Below, in pieces: positions 1 to 9,587 of a stretch of DNA of 64,000 nt (its first letter is position 1; every line of letters begins with the position of its first letter). The stretch lies in assembly GCA_902779395.1 (NCBI GenBank), contig CACZBK010000012.1, positions 62,001 to 126,000 on the forward strand. The letters run 5' to 3'. Origin of the DNA: an uncultured Lachnospiraceae bacterium (GTDB taxonomy: Bacteria; Bacillota; Clostridia; Lachnospirales; Lachnospiraceae). A program made the translations under genes and the position numbers. The notes below the pieces were generated by a model that did not search any database, was not told where the DNA came from, and worked only from the letters and a program-made list of their open reading frames with translations.

Positions 1-1
1 T

Positions 2-757
2 GCAAGTATGTATATACACAGGCCAATGCCCAGAAAGAGCACAGCAGAGAATCTGCTGCGTATGCTTCGTCCGGACGGGAATTATACCCAGACGGAGGCA
101 GAGGTACTGGATGTGGCGCTGATGCTTCATATGGAGCATGGTGGCGGAAACAATTCAACCTTTACCACTCATGTGGTAACCAGCTCGGGTGCCGATACCT
201 ATGCTACGATGGCTGCGGCTATGAGTTCATTAAAAGGTCCCAGACACGGCGGCGCAAATATTAAGGTTATGGAGATGATGGATGATATACATGAGCATGT
301 CCAGAATTATGAGGATGAGGATGCCATACGCAAATATCTGACCAAGATGGTACGAGGAAAAGCCTTTGACGGAAAAGGACTTATCTATGGTATGGGACAT
401 GCGGTCTATTCCGTTTCCGACCCAAGAGAGCAGGTTTTCAAGAGCTTTGTGACCAGGCTGGCAGAGGAGAAGGGACGCTGCGATGAACTGATGCTCTATA
501 ACAATATCGAGAAGATAGCACCGGAGGTTATCGCCGCCGAACGTAAGATATACAAGGGCGTGAGCCCTAATGTGGATTTCTACAGCGGCTTTGTATACAG
601 CATGCTGGGTATACCGGTCGAACTATATACGCCGCTGTTTGCCATAGCACGTATAGTGGGCTGGAGCGCACACCGTATTGAAGAGCTGGTGGGTAACAGT
701 AAGATAATCCGCCCGGCTTACATGAGTATTATGAAGGAACGCAGGCTGGATAAATAG
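2..757 (+). CDS. Citrate/2-methylcitrate synthase, C-terminal part (5' end outside window)
   Basis: Condenses oxaloacetate with acetyl-CoA to citrate (or propionyl-CoA to methylcitrate). The reading frame is open to the left edge, so the gene starts upstream and only about 251 residues are visible. Three catalytic regions of the family can be read: the first His in GPRHGGAN, the second in GMGHAVY, and the Asp in NVDFYSG. The protein ends in a typical helical tail. The Met at position 8 is internal and not a start. What lies upstream is unknown. Sequence alone does not separate citrate synthase from methylcitrate synthase. Confidence 0.93.
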   Translation, partial: ASMYIHRPMPRKSTAENLLRMLRPDGNYTQTEAEVLDVALMLHMEHGGGNNSTFTTHVVTSSGADTYATMAAAMSSLKGPRHGGANIKVMEMMDDIHEHVQNYEDEDAIRKYLTKMVRGKAFDGKGLIYGMGHAVYSVSDPREQVFKSFVTRLAEEKGRCDELMLYNNIEKIAPEVIAAERKIYKGVSPNVDFYSGFVYSMLGIPVELYTPLFAIARIVGWSAHRIEELVGNSKIIRPAYMSIMKERRLDK

Positions 758-860
758 ATGTAGTATTATTATCAGTGGTGTGATATAATATAAAAGCGGT
801 ATTTTCCGCAAACAATGTCTCCGGGATATTACCGATGCCATTTATTTAAGGAGGAATAAT

Positions 861-2081
861 ATGTTAGCTACGCTTATACCCTTATTTGATCATACGATGA
901 CTGTCTGTGCATATTCGGTATTTGCGCAGAAAGAGAATTTCCTCTTGAATCCCCGTTATCTGGGCGTAGGGCGTTATGACGGAGCTGCAAATGTAGTGGG
1001 GTTTGAGATAATAGAGAGCATGGGCCTTGAGAATATGGCCGGTGATAAGTTCGTATTCATTGAAATGAACAATATCTCTATTTTCGCGGATATCGCCACA
1101 CAGTGTAATGCGCCTCACGAAAGGATAGTCCTTCTTGTTGATAATGAGCTTCCGCCTGATGAACGTTATACACGCAGGCTTAAGGAATTAAAGGAAGAAA
1201 GATATAAGCTGGCTATCTGCAAGCTTCCGGTTGTGCGCTTTGAGGAATATCGTCAGGTACTTAGCCTGATGGATTATATTCTTCTCGACCATAAAAAGAT
1301 AGATATCAGTAAAGCCAAGGTTTATTTTTCAAAGGTTTATCCCAATGTTAAACTGATAGCAGTCAATGTGGATTCGCAGGAAGAATACGACCGTCTTAAG
1401 GAAGGCGGCGGATACGATCTGTATGAAGGTGATTTTTTCCGGACTCCTGTTAAGAAAGGTACCGATACCTTAACACCCATCAAGGCGAATTACCTTGAGC
1501 TGCTTAAAGTGGTCAATGATGTGGACTTTGACCTTACCGATGCGGCGGCTGTTATCGAGCGTGACCCTGCGTTGGTAGTATCTTTGCTTGAGATGGTAAA
1601 CCGCATGACGATAAATTCCGGCATCACATCCGTAAAGCATGCGGCTGCGATGCTGGGTCAGAAAGAATTAAAGCGCTGGATCAATACGGCAGCTACAAAG
1701 GAACTGTGTGTAGACAGACCTGGCGAGATACTCCGCCTGTCTCTGATACGTGCAAGATTTGCAGAGAATCTGGCGCCGGTGTTCAAGCTCGCAAGCCAGT
1801 CATCGGAACTCTTCCTTATGGGACTCTTCTCTATGCTGGATGTGATCATAGAAAAGCCGATGTCCATAGCGCTTGATATGGTAAAGGTATCTAATGAGAT
1901 ACAAAGGGCCCTGCTTAAGAAAGATGGTGCTTTTGCTGCTGTATATGATTTCATGCTTCAGTATGAATATGCATCCTGGCAGGAAGTGTCGCGGCAGATG
2001 GTTGTCGGGGATATCGATATGGATACGGTATACAGGGCATATATAGATGCATTGTGCTGGTACAGGGATCTGTTTAAATAA
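861..2081 (+). CDS. HDOD-domain signalling protein with degenerate EAL-like N-terminus (YuxH-like)
   Basis: 406 residues. The N-terminal ~200 residues resemble the EAL fold of YuxH-type proteins, but the signature position reads AYSVF where an active phosphodiesterase would have its EAL glutamate, so c-di-GMP hydrolysis is unlikely. The C-terminal half, from about residue 215, fits the HDOD domain (helical, including a CAAMLG-like stretch read here as AAAMLGQKELKRW). Such proteins are regulatory and often linked to motility or stress signalling; the next gene is cheV, which fits. The start has a clear AAGGAGG ribosome binding site seven bases upstream. The role is inferred from family only. 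Confidence 0.8.
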   Translation: MLATLIPLFDHTMTVCAYSVFAQKENFLLNPRYLGVGRYDGAANVVGFEIIESMGLENMAGDKFVFIEMNNISIFADIATQCNAPHERIVLLVDNELPPDERYTRRLKELKEERYKLAICKLPVVRFEEYRQVLSLMDYILLDHKKIDISKAKVYFSKVYPNVKLIAVNVDSQEEYDRLKEGGGYDLYEGDFFRTPVKKGTDTLTPIKANYLELLKVVNDVDFDLTDAAAVIERDPALVVSLLEMVNRMTINSGITSVKHAAAMLGQKELKRWINTAATKELCVDRPGEILRLSLIRARFAENLAPVFKLASQSSELFLMGLFSMLDVIIEKPMSIALDMVKVSNEIQRALLKKDGAFAAVYDFMLQYEYASWQEVSRQMVVGDIDMDTVYRAYIDALCWYRDLFK

Positions 2082-2118
2082 GCATTCACGATCGTAAATT
2101 GCAGCTGTAAACGTATAA

Positions 2119-2143
2119 TATCCCCTGCCTCAGGCGGGGGATA
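2119..2143 (+). other. Hairpin in the cheV leader
   Basis: An 11-bp stem (one G-U pair) with a three-base loop lies between the HDOD gene and cheV, ending about 10 bases before the cheV ribosome binding site. A TATAAT hexamer overlaps its left edge (2114-2119), but no convincing -35 was found. There is no T-run, so it is not a standard terminator. It may stabilise the mRNA 5' end or act as a processing site. Confidence 0.4.
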
Positions 2144-2165
2144 ATGCTAAGAAAAGGAGAGTACA

Positions 2166-3071
2166 TTGGATACCAATATTTTGCTTGAAAACGGAACTAA
2201 TGAACTTGAAGTGCTTGAGTTTAAGCTGGGAAACCGCCACTATGGTATAAATGTGGCTAAGGTTAGAGAGATAATCCCCTATCAGGAGGTTACTCCGGTT
2301 CCGCATTCCCATCCCAGTATAGAGGGTATTTTTATGCCCAGAGGAACGATGATATCCGCTGTGGATCTTAAGAGCTGCCTTCAGATGGGGGAATCCGGAC
2401 AAGGCGGGCTTTTTATCATAACGAATTTCAACTCGCTGGACCTTGCATTTCATGTTGATACGGTTCTGGGTATCCACAGAGTTTCCTGGGCTGATATCAT
2501 GAAGCCCTCATCTACAGTTGCAAATGTTGAGGACGGAGTATCTACAGGTATCATCAAGAAGGGTGACAAGCTCGTGATCATTCTTGATTTTGAGAAGATA
2601 ATTGCGGATATCAATCCCGAGGTTGCCATTAAAGTTCAGGATGTTCAGGCTCTTTCGACGAGAAGCCGTATAGATATTCCCATGCTCATAGCCGAGGATT
2701 CGGCTCTTCTCAATAAGCTTATAGTGCAGTCTCTGGAAACAGCGGGGTATACAAACCTCACGCATACGGAGAACGGACAGCAGGCCTGGGATCTGATCTG
2801 TAAATGGAAGGATGAGGGCATACTTAACGAGAAGGTTCAGTGTGTTATCACCGATATAGAGATGCCTATCATGGACGGGCATCGTCTTACCAAGCTGATC
2901 AAGACCGATGAGAAGCTTAAGGATCTGAAAGTTGTGATATTCTCATCCATGATCAATGATGATCTCAGACGTAAGGGAGAAGCGCTTGGAGCCGACGCAC
3001 AGCTTACCAAACCTGAGATAGGAAGTCTCGTTAATGCAGTTGATAAGCTTCTTGGAGTTACAGCTAAATGA
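2166..3071 (+). CDS. cheV: Chemotaxis coupling protein CheV (CheW-receiver fusion)
   Basis: 301 residues that couple chemoreceptors to the CheA kinase and adapt the signal through phosphorylation. A CheW-like domain covers about residues 14-160 and a response-regulator receiver domain about 172-300, with the phospho-acceptor Asp in TDIEMPIMDG. The start is TTG, chosen because an AAAAGGAGA ribosome binding site stands 5-6 bases upstream and no better ATG precedes the conserved domain. Its stop overlaps the next start by four bases (ATGA), implying translational coupling. Together with the YjfB-like gene nearby it argues for a motile organism. Confidence 0.93.
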   Translation: MDTNILLENGTNELEVLEFKLGNRHYGINVAKVREIIPYQEVTPVPHSHPSIEGIFMPRGTMISAVDLKSCLQMGESGQGGLFIITNFNSLDLAFHVDTVLGIHRVSWADIMKPSSTVANVEDGVSTGIIKKGDKLVIILDFEKIIADINPEVAIKVQDVQALSTRSRIDIPMLIAEDSALLNKLIVQSLETAGYTNLTHTENGQQAWDLICKWKDEGILNEKVQCVITDIEMPIMDGHRLTKLIKTDEKLKDLKVVIFSSMINDDLRRKGEALGADAQLTKPEIGSLVNAVDKLLGVTAK

Positions 3072-3916
3072 TAAAGCTTGGGGAAAAACAAAAACTTATA
3101 GTCATTAAACAGGTTGACTTCGGTGTCTATCTTGCCGAGAGTGCAGAAAGTGCTGATGAAAGGGTGCTTCTGCCTAAAGCTCAGGTTCCGGAGGGGTGTA
3201 AGACCGGTGATGAGATCGAAGTCTTTATATACAGGGATTCCCGGGACAGACTGATCTCTACAGTAAAGAGCCCTATGATCTCGCTGGATAAGGTTGCGGC
3301 GCTTAAGGTTGTGAGCGTCGGAAAGCAGGGAGCCTTTCTTGACTGGGGGCTGGAAAAGGATCTTTTTCTTCCTTATGCTCAGCAGAGCAGGAAGCTTTCT
3401 GCCGGCGATGAAGTTCTGGTATATCTTTATATAGATAAGAGCGACAGGCTATGTGCCAGTATGAAGGTCTATGATCATCTGAGAACCGACTCTCCGTATA
3501 AAGCGGGGGATGATGTGAACGGCCTGGTATTCCAGGAAAATGAAAATTACGGTATGTTCGTGGCGGTGGATGATATATACAGTGCTGCCATACTGAAACA
3601 GGAACTCTATAAGGATGTTAAGCCCGGAGACCGTATCAGGGCCAGGGTTAGCCGCGTTCGTGAGGACGGAAGGCTGAATTTAAGCGTGCGTGATAAAGCG
3701 CATGTTCAGATATACCCTGATATGGAGTGCATCATTAAGCTTTTGGAAGAATACGGCGGAGTCCTTCCTTTTACCGAGAAAGCTACGCCTGAGGTGATAA
3801 AGCGTGAAACAGGAATGAGCAAGAATGAATTCAAACGTGCTGTCGGACATCTGTATAAAGAGAGAAAGATCAGTATCGAAGAAGGAAGGATCAGGCTGAT
3901 AAGCGATGGACAGTAA
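3068..3916 (+). CDS. cvfB: S1-domain RNA-binding protein, CvfB/YitL family
   Basis: 282 residues with tandem S1-like OB-fold repeats: about residues 1-65, 70-130 and 145-215 (VNGLVFQENENYGMFVAVDD is a typical S1 start). A winged-helix-like C-terminus follows, about 225-280 (TGMSKNEFKRAVGHLYKERK). This order matches CvfB, a conserved virulence and RNA-binding factor of Firmicutes. The four-base overlap with cheV and the 11-base overlap with the next gene place it in one transcription unit. The exact RNA targets are not known for this family. Confidence 0.86.
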   Translation: MIKLGEKQKLIVIKQVDFGVYLAESAESADERVLLPKAQVPEGCKTGDEIEVFIYRDSRDRLISTVKSPMISLDKVAALKVVSVGKQGAFLDWGLEKDLFLPYAQQSRKLSAGDEVLVYLYIDKSDRLCASMKVYDHLRTDSPYKAGDDVNGLVFQENENYGMFVAVDDIYSAAILKQELYKDVKPGDRIRARVSRVREDGRLNLSVRDKAHVQIYPDMECIIKLLEEYGGVLPFTEKATPEVIKRETGMSKNEFKRAVGHLYKERKISIEEGRIRLISDGQ

Positions 3917-4844
3917 AAAGAGCGGTCTGCTTTTTCTTACGATCACAATGGTTTTTGTTGCGATAGAGCTTTTGCTGGGTTTTACTCCGGTGGGGGAAAG
4001 CCTGAATGAAACAGCTCTTATGATAGTCAGCGAGCTGGCTTTTATGGTGCCGGTCGCTGTTTTTTTTGTTATGTGCAGGGAACCTGCTTCAAAAACATTT
4101 GCGCTAAAAGGTGTAAAGATATCCGCGCTGATACTCTGTATCCCCTTTACCTGGACTATTCTTCCGCTTACCCTGCTGCTTAATGTCTTCAGTATGATAT
4201 TTACCGATAACCGCGCAACAAAGATATTTGATAGCCTTTCGGGAGGCGGTTTCCTTAAAATGGCTCTGTTTGCCGCAGTGATCGCTCCGATATGCGAAGA
4301 GCTTACATTCAGGGGCATCATCTTTTCGGGCTTCAGGAAAAACGGCTCGGCTTTGCAGGCTATTCTGATCAGCGCTCTGCTATTCGGACTTTTTCATATG
4401 AATATCAATCAGGCGCTGTATGCTTTTGCACTGGGAGTATTCTTTGGCGCTGTCAGGGAAGTGAGCGGTTCCGTGATACCGACCATAGTATGCCATGTAA
4501 CGGTCAATGGCGGAAGTATGCTGTCGATGTATCTGGAGAAGGATCAGCTTATGGATAAAGAGGTGCTTAAGCAATCGGAGGCATTGTTAAGGGATCCCCG
4601 GACTACTTCGCTTCTCCTGGCGGTTTTTACAGTGGTTTCATTTATAGGAGTGGCATTTGCACTGTGCATGCTTGTACTGATCGCTAAAAAACAGCATGCA
4701 CTTGAGCGGCTGAGAGGGATAATAGACAACGCAAAAACCGGCAACGGAAAGGTATGGAGTATACCTCTTATTGCCGGCATGATACTCGCTGTTGCTTATA
4801 TGATATTTGCTCTGATACTTGAGATCGTATCAAAAAAAGCATAA
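3906..4844 (+). CDS. CPBP-family intramembrane metalloprotease (CAAX protease-like)
   Basis: 312 residues, about eight hydrophobic segments. The family signature is present: CEELTFRG around residue 130 (EExxxR) and a second metal-site motif FGLFHMN about 25 residues later. These proteins are predicted membrane glutamic- or metallo-type proteases related to eukaryotic CAAX prenyl endopeptidases; bacterial members take part in bacteriocin self-immunity or peptide maturation, but most have no known substrate. It overlaps the end of the S1 protein gene and closes this operon. No bacteriocin gene was seen beside it. Confidence 0.87.
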   Translation: MDSKKSGLLFLTITMVFVAIELLLGFTPVGESLNETALMIVSELAFMVPVAVFFVMCREPASKTFALKGVKISALILCIPFTWTILPLTLLLNVFSMIFTDNRATKIFDSLSGGGFLKMALFAAVIAPICEELTFRGIIFSGFRKNGSALQAILISALLFGLFHMNINQALYAFALGVFFGAVREVSGSVIPTIVCHVTVNGGSMLSMYLEKDQLMDKEVLKQSEALLRDPRTTSLLLAVFTVVSFIGVAFALCMLVLIAKKQHALERLRGIIDNAKTGNGKVWSIPLIAGMILAVAYMIFALILEIVSKKA

Positions 4845-4847
4845 GGA

Positions 4848-5051
4848 TCAGACGCTTACGTCAAAATTACCTCCCACTGCAGGGTTGACAGAACGTTCCA
4901 TGGCAGCTGCGTCAAGCATCTTGATGATCCCGTCGCCTTCAGAAGCCTGCTGATCAAGTGCCTTACTCAGCATAACTGTTCCTATATCGCCCATTCTTCC
5001 CTGTTTTACAGCCATCAGTGCAACATCTGTATTAATACCGCCGATACTCAT
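4848..5051 (-). CDS. YjfB-like putative motility protein
   Basis: 67 residues, small and soluble. The pattern (short N-terminus, DVALMAVKQG, conserved MLSKALDQQ helix, Pro/Gly-rich tail) matches the YjfB family of small proteins that are annotated as motility-associated and are usually under flagellar control. Here the best upstream promoter is a sigma-A type (see 5086-5114). A strong ribosome binding site (GAAAGGAGG) lies about seven bases before the ATG on the reverse strand. It is convergent with the CPBP gene, with only three bases between the stops. Confidence 0.8.
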   Translation of the reverse strand: MSIGGINTDVALMAVKQGRMGDIGTVMLSKALDQQASEGDGIIKMLDAAAMERSVNPAVGGNFDVSV

Positions 5052-5085
5052 GATCCGGGCCTCCTTTCAGCATTTATTTGATGTT

Positions 5086-5114
5086 ATTATCCGCCATTTA
5101 CGCTGTTTTGTCAA
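5086..5114 (-). promoter_or_regulatory. Sigma-A-type promoter of the yjfB-like gene
   Basis: On the reverse strand a perfect -35 (TTGACA) and a GATAAT -10 are separated by 17 bases, about 30 bases upstream of the yjfB-like start. This is among the best vegetative promoters in the window. It suggests constitutive rather than sigma-D control of this motility-linked gene. Confidence 0.75.
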
Positions 5115-5295
5115 TAAAAAGCAGAAATTGTAAACTTTTTATGAAAAATGCGAGGTTTGCTATGGATTTTTTTGTAGAATTGTATTAAAATGGCTTTCGG
5201 GTATATGAAAACTACAAAATAAATCTTGAATGGGATTGTAGAAAATGACTATTAATGGGGAAAACAGAGTTAATTGGGGGAAGGAGTAATAATAT

Positions 5296-6387
5296 ATGAT
5301 ATCTAATCAGATCTTGCAAAATACCATTGACGGGATGACAGCGATCGCGCATGTGGAATTTACCGTGACCGATACCGAAGGACGTGCCGTGGTCTCTACC
5401 ATGCAGGAGCGGAAGAATTTTGAAAAAGCCGTTCTGGACTTTGTGCGCTCGTCTGCTGAAAGTCAGGAACAGCAGAATTATCATTTCTTTAAGATCTTTG
5501 ATGAGCAGCAGCTTGAATATGTGCTTATCGTAAACGGCAGCAATGAAAATGCATATCTTGCGGGAAAGATGGCCGCATTCCAGCTGCAGAACCTTCTGGT
5601 TGCCTATAAAGAGAGGTTTGATAAGGATAATTTCATTAAGAATCTGCTTCTTGATAATATGCTGCTGGTAGATATCTACGGCAGAGCCAAGAAGCTGCAC
5701 ATGCCTCTGGATGCAAGGCGTATAGTCATGATCGTCGAAGCTGCAGCCGGCAAGGACAGTAATGCCATTGAACAGGTGAAAGAATGTCTTTCGGCATCAG
5801 GCGGTAAAGATATAGTCACTGCCGTAGATGAAAAGAATGTAGTGGTAGTCAGGGAACTGACGGAAGATGTCACGGCTAAGGATATTGAAAAATCGGCCAA
5901 AAATATCGTCAGCTTTTTGAGCAAGGATAAGACTGAAGGTGTAAAGGTTGCTTACGGAACGGTAGTAAATGAGATAAAAGAAGTAAGCCGTTCCTATAAA
6001 GAAGCAAAGATGGCTCTGGATGTAGGTAAGATCTTCTTCTCGGAAAAAGATGTCATACCTTATAATGAGCTGGGTATAGGCCGTCTTATCTATCAGCTCC
6101 CGCTGCCTCTTTGCAAGATGTTCATACAGGAGATATTTGACGGAAAGAATCCGGAAGAGTTTGATGAGGAGACGCTTACCACCATACATAAATTCTTTGA
6201 AAACAGTCTGAATGTGTCGGAAACCTCAAGACAGCTTTTTATTCACAGGAATACACTGGTGTATCGTCTGGATAAGCTGCAGAAGAGCACCAATCTGGAT
6301 CTTCGGATATTCGAAGATGCCATTACTTTCCGTATAGCTCTGATGGTGGTAGAATACATGAAGTATATGGAAGAACAGAATTATTAA
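5296..6387 (+). CDS. CdaR/PucR-type transcriptional regulator with C-terminal HTH
   Basis: 363 residues. The C-terminal ~60 residues are the PucR-type helix-turn-helix (NSLNVSETSRQLFIHRNTLVYRL read in part), and the middle has a GGDEF-like fold common in this family. The N-terminal ~130 residues resemble the ligand-binding region of CdaR (sugar-diacid regulator). The ATG is preceded by an AAGGAG site. It ends 16 bases before ftsE and probably shares its transcript, so it may control the division and wall-hydrolase genes that follow rather than a catabolic pathway. The ligand is unknown. Confidence 0.78.
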   Translation: MISNQILQNTIDGMTAIAHVEFTVTDTEGRAVVSTMQERKNFEKAVLDFVRSSAESQEQQNYHFFKIFDEQQLEYVLIVNGSNENAYLAGKMAAFQLQNLLVAYKERFDKDNFIKNLLLDNMLLVDIYGRAKKLHMPLDARRIVMIVEAAAGKDSNAIEQVKECLSASGGKDIVTAVDEKNVVVVRELTEDVTAKDIEKSAKNIVSFLSKDKTEGVKVAYGTVVNEIKEVSRSYKEAKMALDVGKIFFSEKDVIPYNELGIGRLIYQLPLPLCKMFIQEIFDGKNPEEFDEETLTTIHKFFENSLNVSETSRQLFIHRNTLVYRLDKLQKSTNLDLRIFEDAITFRIALMVVEYMKYMEEQNY

Positions 6388-6403
6388 AGAAAGGAAGATC
6401 GTT

Positions 6404-7387
6404 TTGGCTAAGAAAGATTTAAACGAGCCCTCCGATGATATAGCGGTTAAGAATTTTGAGGACAGGATAAATGATACTGTCCGTCTTGGCAACGTCGGAG
6501 ATCTTTTAAGGGAGCCGGAGGAAGCTTACGAGGAACAGCAGAAATATGACGAAGAAATAGCGGCGGAAGAAAGAAGACAGCGGCGGGAGATGCGCCGCAG
6601 GGCAAGAATAGAGAATCTTCGTGAAGAAGGTGTGCAGGCAGAGGAATCTGTAACAGGACCTAAAAAACGAGGTAAAAAATATAAGCCTGCAGATGATGTG
6701 ATAATAGAGTTATCCGGAGTCAGCAAATCCTATGTTAAGGGTGTGCCGGCTCTTAATGACGTAAATCTCACGATCAGAAAAGGCGAGTTCGTATTTATAG
6801 TAGGCGACAGCGGTTCGGGAAAGTCCACGCTGATACGTCTGCTTTTGCGTGAGCTTAAACCCACTACCGGAAGTATCTGGGTAAACGGATATCAGGTTGA
6901 GAAGCTCCGCCGCGGAAAAGTACCCAAGCTCCGCCGCAGCATGGGCGTGGTATTTCAGGATTTCCGTCTTTTAAAGGATCGTAACGTATATGAGAATGTG
7001 GCTTTTGCCCAGAGGATCATCCAGACTCCCTTAAGGGAGATGAAGAGGAATGTGCCCAATATACTGGCAACCGTAGGGCTTGCAGGTAAGTATAAAGCAC
7101 GTCCGGATGAGCTTTCCGGAGGTGAACAGCAGAGAGTGGCGCTGGCCAGGGCTCTGGTCAACAAGCCGCCTATTCTGCTCGCGGATGAGCCTACGGGTAA
7201 TCTCGATCCGAAGAATACGATAGAGATCATGACTCTTCTGGATACCATTAATAAAAACGGTACCACGGTCGTGGTCGTTACCCATAATGATAAGATAGTA
7301 AATGATATGCAGAAGCGCGTTATCACGATAAAGAACGGTGTGATAGTGAGCGATGAAGAGATGGGTGGATATATAGATGAGGATTAG
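6404..7387 (+). CDS. ftsE: Cell-division ATPase FtsE with long charged N-terminal extension
   Basis: ATPase partner of FtsX, controlling a septal peptidoglycan hydrolase. 327 residues, about 100 longer than usual FtsE. Residues 1-97 are a highly charged, probably coiled region rich in Glu, Arg and Lys. The ABC domain starts near residue 98, with Walker A GDSGSGKS, signature LSGGEQQR and Walker [10 protein letters not shown]. The start is TTG with an AAAGGAAG site eight bases upstream. The extension is in frame, has normal codon use and carries the only good ribosome binding site, so it appears real. It overlaps ftsX by 11 bases. Confidence 0.93.
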   Translation: MAKKDLNEPSDDIAVKNFEDRINDTVRLGNVGDLLREPEEAYEEQQKYDEEIAAEERRQRREMRRRARIENLREEGVQAEESVTGPKKRGKKYKPADDVIIELSGVSKSYVKGVPALNDVNLTIRKGEFVFIVGDSGSGKSTLIRLLLRELKPTTGSIWVNGYQVEKLRRGKVPKLRRSMGVVFQDFRLLKDRNVYENVAFAQRIIQTPLREMKRNVPNILATVGLAGKYKARPDELSGGEQQRVALARALVNKPPILLADEPTGNLDPKNTIEIMTLLDTINKNGTTVVVVTHNDKIVNDMQKRVITIKNGVIVSDEEMGGYIDED

Positions 7388-8276
7388 AACATTCTTTTAT
7401 GTGATAAAACAGGGTATAAAAAGTACCTTTAAAAATAAATGGTTCACGCTGGCATCTATAGCTACAATAGGAGCATGTCTGTTCCTTTTCGGTATAGGTT
7501 ATTCGATCGTGATGAACCTTCAGTATATGGTTAAGGCGGCGGAAGAAGGAGTATCCATAACTGTTTTCTTTAATGATGATATCACGGATGAGCGGATAGC
7601 CGAGATAGGAAATATAGTTACCAATCATCCTGCGGTCTCAAAGGTAGTATATGTTTCTGCGGATGAAGCATGGGAACGCTACAAGGCCAAGTATCTGGGT
7701 GAGGAATTCCAGGACGGCTTTACGGAAAATCCACTGGAACATTCAATGAACTATGAGATATATTTAAAGGATGTGGAACGTCAGGCTGAGCTGGTTTCAT
7801 ACCTTAGCGGTCTTTCCGGGGTGAGGCGTGTAAACCGTTCGGATGTTACGGCCAATATGTTAAGCGGTATGAACTCCCTGATAGCATATGTTTCGGTTGG
7901 TATCATCGTCATCCTGCTGGCAGTATCCATCTTCCTTATTTCCAATACCGTAATGATAGGTATCTCGGTGAGAAAGGAAGAAATAGCCATAATGAAATAC
8001 ATAGGCGCTACTGACTTTTTCGTACGCAGTCCGTTCGTTATAGAAGGTCTTTTGATAGGAGCTGTCGGAGCACTTCTGCCTCTTGGAGTGATCTGGGTCC
8101 TTTATGATAAGACCATTGCTTATGTTATGGGGCGTTTCCCTATATTATCGGGAGTGCTCACATTTATGGCTAAAGAACAGATCTATGAGAAGCTGTTCCC
8201 CGTATCCATGGCAGTCGGTGTGGGAATAGGATTTCTGGGAAGCTTTGTAACCGTACGCAGACATTTGAAGGTATAA
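7377..8276 (+). CDS. ftsX: Cell-division protein FtsX
   Basis: 299 residues. One membrane segment near residues 20-42, an extracellular domain of about 120 residues, then three segments (about 170-195, 220-245 and 270-290), as in the FtsX permease fold. It forms a complex with FtsE that does not transport but transmits ATPase motion to an extracellular murein hydrolase through the outer loop. The next gene, one base overlapping, encodes exactly such a coiled-coil hydrolase. Overlap with ftsE at the 5' end supports stoichiometric synthesis. Confidence 0.93.
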   Translation: MRIRTFFYVIKQGIKSTFKNKWFTLASIATIGACLFLFGIGYSIVMNLQYMVKAAEEGVSITVFFNDDITDERIAEIGNIVTNHPAVSKVVYVSADEAWERYKAKYLGEEFQDGFTENPLEHSMNYEIYLKDVERQAELVSYLSGLSGVRRVNRSDVTANMLSGMNSLIAYVSVGIIVILLAVSIFLISNTVMIGISVRKEEIAIMKYIGATDFFVRSPFVIEGLLIGAVGALLPLGVIWVLYDKTIAYVMGRFPILSGVLTFMAKEQIYEKLFPVSMAVGVGIGFLGSFVTVRRHLKV

Positions 8277-9523
8277 TGCTTATGAAGGATCTAAAAGGAA
8301 AAAAATATATATTGCTTATAGTTTTTATCTGGCTTTTGGGCCTGCCTTTCTTTTTGCCGGCTATCTCCAGCAATGCGGGAGATAAGGATAATATCGATGA
8401 TATAAAAAAACGTATCAGCGAGAAGGAGCAGGAAAAGAAGAACCTGGAGAATGAAAAAAAGCAGATCCAGCAGGGAAAGCGTAATGTGCAGGGCTTTATC
8501 GCATCTCTTGAGGGCAAGCAGAATGAGCTTTATTCGATGATCGGTGAGCTGGATGCGGAAGTTGCCGATATCCAGGCAAATATCGAGGCGCTTGACGGAC
8601 AGATAGGTATAAAGGAAGAGGAGATAGAGATCACCAGGCAGGAGCTTATTGCAGCTGAGGAGACCGCTCTTGAGCAGTATAACGCGATGAAGATCCGCAT
8701 ACGCTATATGTATGAACGCGGTGAGAATTATTACGCGGAGATCCTTCTTGGAGCTGAGTCTTTCGGTGATTTCCTGAATAAGTCCGAATACGTGCAGATG
8801 CTCAATGAGTACGACAGGAAGAAGCTGAATGAGTATCAGTATGTGGTTGATAACGTGCGGGCTACCAAGGATGTGCTGGAAGAGGAAGAAGCGGTACTTG
8901 AGGAAACGAAACAGGCTGCACAGGATGAACAGGATAATCTTAATACACTGATCGATGAGAAAAAAAAGCAGATCGATGAATATAAGCAGCAGATCGCCGA
9001 TCAGGAGGAACTGATCGCACAGTATGAAGCTGAAGAGGCTGCACAGGCAGCTGTTATAGCAGCTGTGGAAGCCCAGCTGGCTGCTGAGCGTAACGCGCTT
9101 GCCGAGGCTGAACGTATTCATTATAACGGCGGAAAATTCTGCTGGCCGGCACCGGATTATACCCGTATCTCCAGTCCATACGGGTATCGTATACATCCTA
9201 TATCCGGTGTGTCAAAGCTTCATGCCGGCGTGGATCTGGCATCGGGGATGGGAACAAGGATACTGGCCGCATATGACGGTAAGGTGATAGCAGCAGGATA
9301 TAACGGAAGCATGGGCAATTATGTTATGATAGATCATGGTGACGGCCTGGTAACGGTGTATATGCATGCATCAGCATTACTGGTATCGACGGGACAAAAG
9401 GTAAGCAGAGGTCAGCGGATCGCGAATGTCGGTTCCACCGGCAATTCCACAGGACCTCACCTGCATTTTGCAGTTCGTTTAAACGGAGCTTATGTGGATC
9501 CCATGCCATATCTGCGGGGATAA
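8276..9523 (+). CDS. M23-family peptidoglycan hydrolase with coiled coil (FtsEX effector)
   Basis: 415 residues. A signal or anchor segment lies at about residues 10-30 and a long coiled coil at 35-270, with Glu/Gln/Lys heptads and an Ala-rich end. A LytM/M23 endopeptidase domain occupies about 285-412, with zinc ligands in HAGVD and HLHF and the family His in YMHAS. It cuts peptide cross-links in peptidoglycan. The architecture and position after ftsEX match EnvC/PcsB-like effectors. The ATG at 8276 overlaps the ftsX stop; an in-frame ATG at 8282 is an alternative start. The catalytic residues look intact, unlike EnvC, so it may cut directly. Confidence 0.9.
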   Translation: MLMKDLKGKKYILLIVFIWLLGLPFFLPAISSNAGDKDNIDDIKKRISEKEQEKKNLENEKKQIQQGKRNVQGFIASLEGKQNELYSMIGELDAEVADIQANIEALDGQIGIKEEEIEITRQELIAAEETALEQYNAMKIRIRYMYERGENYYAEILLGAESFGDFLNKSEYVQMLNEYDRKKLNEYQYVVDNVRATKDVLEEEEAVLEETKQAAQDEQDNLNTLIDEKKKQIDEYKQQIADQEELIAQYEAEEAAQAAVIAAVEAQLAAERNALAEAERIHYNGGKFCWPAPDYTRISSPYGYRIHPISGVSKLHAGVDLASGMGTRILAAYDGKVIAAGYNGSMGNYVMIDHGDGLVTVYMHASALLVSTGQKVSRGQRIANVGSTGNSTGPHLHFAVRLNGAYVDPMPYLRG

Positions 9524-9587
9524 ATGATCCGGCCGTTTTCAGAGCGGTAAAGAAATCAGTATTTATTGAAAGAAGGTCTTAAATAAA

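Noticed and set aside
8291-9196. 301-codon reverse-strand open frame opposite the M23 hydrolase gene
   Set aside because: It is Leu/Ile-rich shadow sequence of the coiled-coil gene, with no ribosome binding site and no recognisable fold.
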